A DNA stretch of 5,741 nucleotides. It comes from Nitrosotalea sp. Lineage in GTDB: Archaea > Thermoproteota > Nitrososphaeria > Nitrososphaerales > Nitrosopumilaceae. Both the position numbers and the translations under genes were made by a program. How positions within the stretch are numbered: position 1 is the first letter of the stretch; each line of letters starts with the position of its first letter. Below the pieces are notes generated by a model that was given only the letters and a program-made list of their open reading frames with translations, made no database searches and was not told the DNA's origin. This document shows positions 5,496-5,741 of this stretch, piece by piece. The stretch is taken from positions 1 to 5,741 of the forward strand of contig JARLFW010000123.1 in assembly GCA_031296345.1 (NCBI GenBank), written 5' to 3'.

Positions 5496-5554
5496 ACGTT
5501 GTAGGCAAGTCGGTTGTAAAACCTATACTTGAGATCTTTTGGTTTGTACAGACA

Positions 5555-5562
5555 TATTTATT
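5555..5562 (+). promoter_or_regulatory. Box A promoter of the 5586 gene
   Basis: TATTTATT is centred about 27 bp before the ATG at 5586, the spacing expected for a leaderless archaeal transcript. It supports the choice of this ATG over the in-frame ATGs at codons 8 and 12. The palindrome TGGCCA (5570-5575) lies between the box and the start. Confidence 0.5.
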
Positions 5563-5585
5563 TGTGGGCTGGCCAAATTTCTCAC

Positions 5586-5741
5586 ATGCACGATTCTGAA
5601 TCCGATATGTCTCACCCTATGAATAAAAATGAAGAATACTGTTTATCCCTTAAAAAAATTGGTATTGATGCAGAGGCAAAACCTCTTGATACGGATGAAG
5701 CAGAGAAAGAAGATTATTATTCAAAACATTTTACAAACTCT
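5586..5741 (+). CDS. Unidentified acidic protein, N-terminal part (partial)
   Basis: The ATG at 5586-5588 opens a frame that stays open to the right edge, giving 52 residues. The start is favoured because a good box A lies about 27 bp upstream. The visible part is hydrophilic and acidic, with many Asp and Glu (MHDSESDMSH at the start, DTDEAEKED at 35-43), one Cys (19), no membrane segment and no signal peptide. It is likely a soluble cytoplasmic protein. No family is recognised from this fragment. It is divergent from the SDR operon, across a 124-bp intergenic region. Confidence 0.55.
   Translation, partial: MHDSESDMSHPMNKNEEYCLSLKKIGIDAEAKPLDTDEAEKEDYYSKHFTNS

Noticed and set aside
5570..5575. 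TGGCCA palindrome between box A and start of the 5586 gene
   Set aside because: A six-base palindrome alone is too short to call an operator; noted only as a position.
5488..5741. Possible small RNA or tRNA in the right-hand intergenic region
   Set aside because: No cloverleaf, no CCA-type acceptor arms and no stable long hairpin seen; the region is explained by two divergent promoters.

Overview
The window looks like a stretch of an AT-rich archaeal chromosome, most likely from an ammonia-oxidising Thaumarchaeota (Nitrosopumilales-type) lineage. This rests on an archaeal proteasome beta-subunit end, a stand-alone archaeal PUA protein of the MCT-1-like type, AT-rich box A promoters placed 25-30 bp before start codons (leaderless transcription), the lack of clear Shine-Dalgarno motifs, frequent TTG/GTG starts and very tight gene packing. 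The genus is not assigned. I see no rRNA, tRNA, CRISPR array, insertion sequence or prophage gene.

Layout. Positions 1-178 are the 3' end of a proteasome beta subunit (+). It converges, with a 5-bp gap, on a two-gene minus-strand operon (184-1666) of homoserine dehydrogenase (hom) followed by a PUA-domain RNA-binding protein, overlapping by 14 bp. An 83-bp divergent promoter region (1667-1749) separates hom from two plus-strand genes: a membrane-anchored extracytoplasmic protein of unknown function (1750-2406) and a TauE/SafE-family permease (2468-3238). The permease overlaps tail-to-tail by 29 bp with a second minus-strand operon (3210-5461). That operon encodes a 595-residue double short-chain-dehydrogenase (SDR) protein and then, through a TAATG stop-start overlap, a small MaoC-like hot-dog protein. 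A second divergent promoter region (5462-5585) leads into an unidentified plus-strand ORF that runs off the right edge.

How the genes work together. Proteasome, hom and PUA are housekeeping functions (protein turnover, threonine/methionine synthesis, translation). The most intriguing part is the SDR/hot-dog pair. The SDR protein has two Rossmann domains in tandem, and its general plan resembles one half of the Chloroflexus bifunctional malonyl-CoA reductase. Its active site nevertheless departs from the classical Tyr-x3-Lys (the Lys position is Gln, and a Lys sits in Tyr-x6-Lys spacing). Its MaoC-like partner has lost the Asp and His normally needed for hydration/dehydration. The pair may be an acyl-CoA (or other thioester) binding and reducing module of unusual chemistry. 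This is inference from sequence alone.

Every gap between genes is shorter than 130 bp, so no long non-coding stretch exists in the window.
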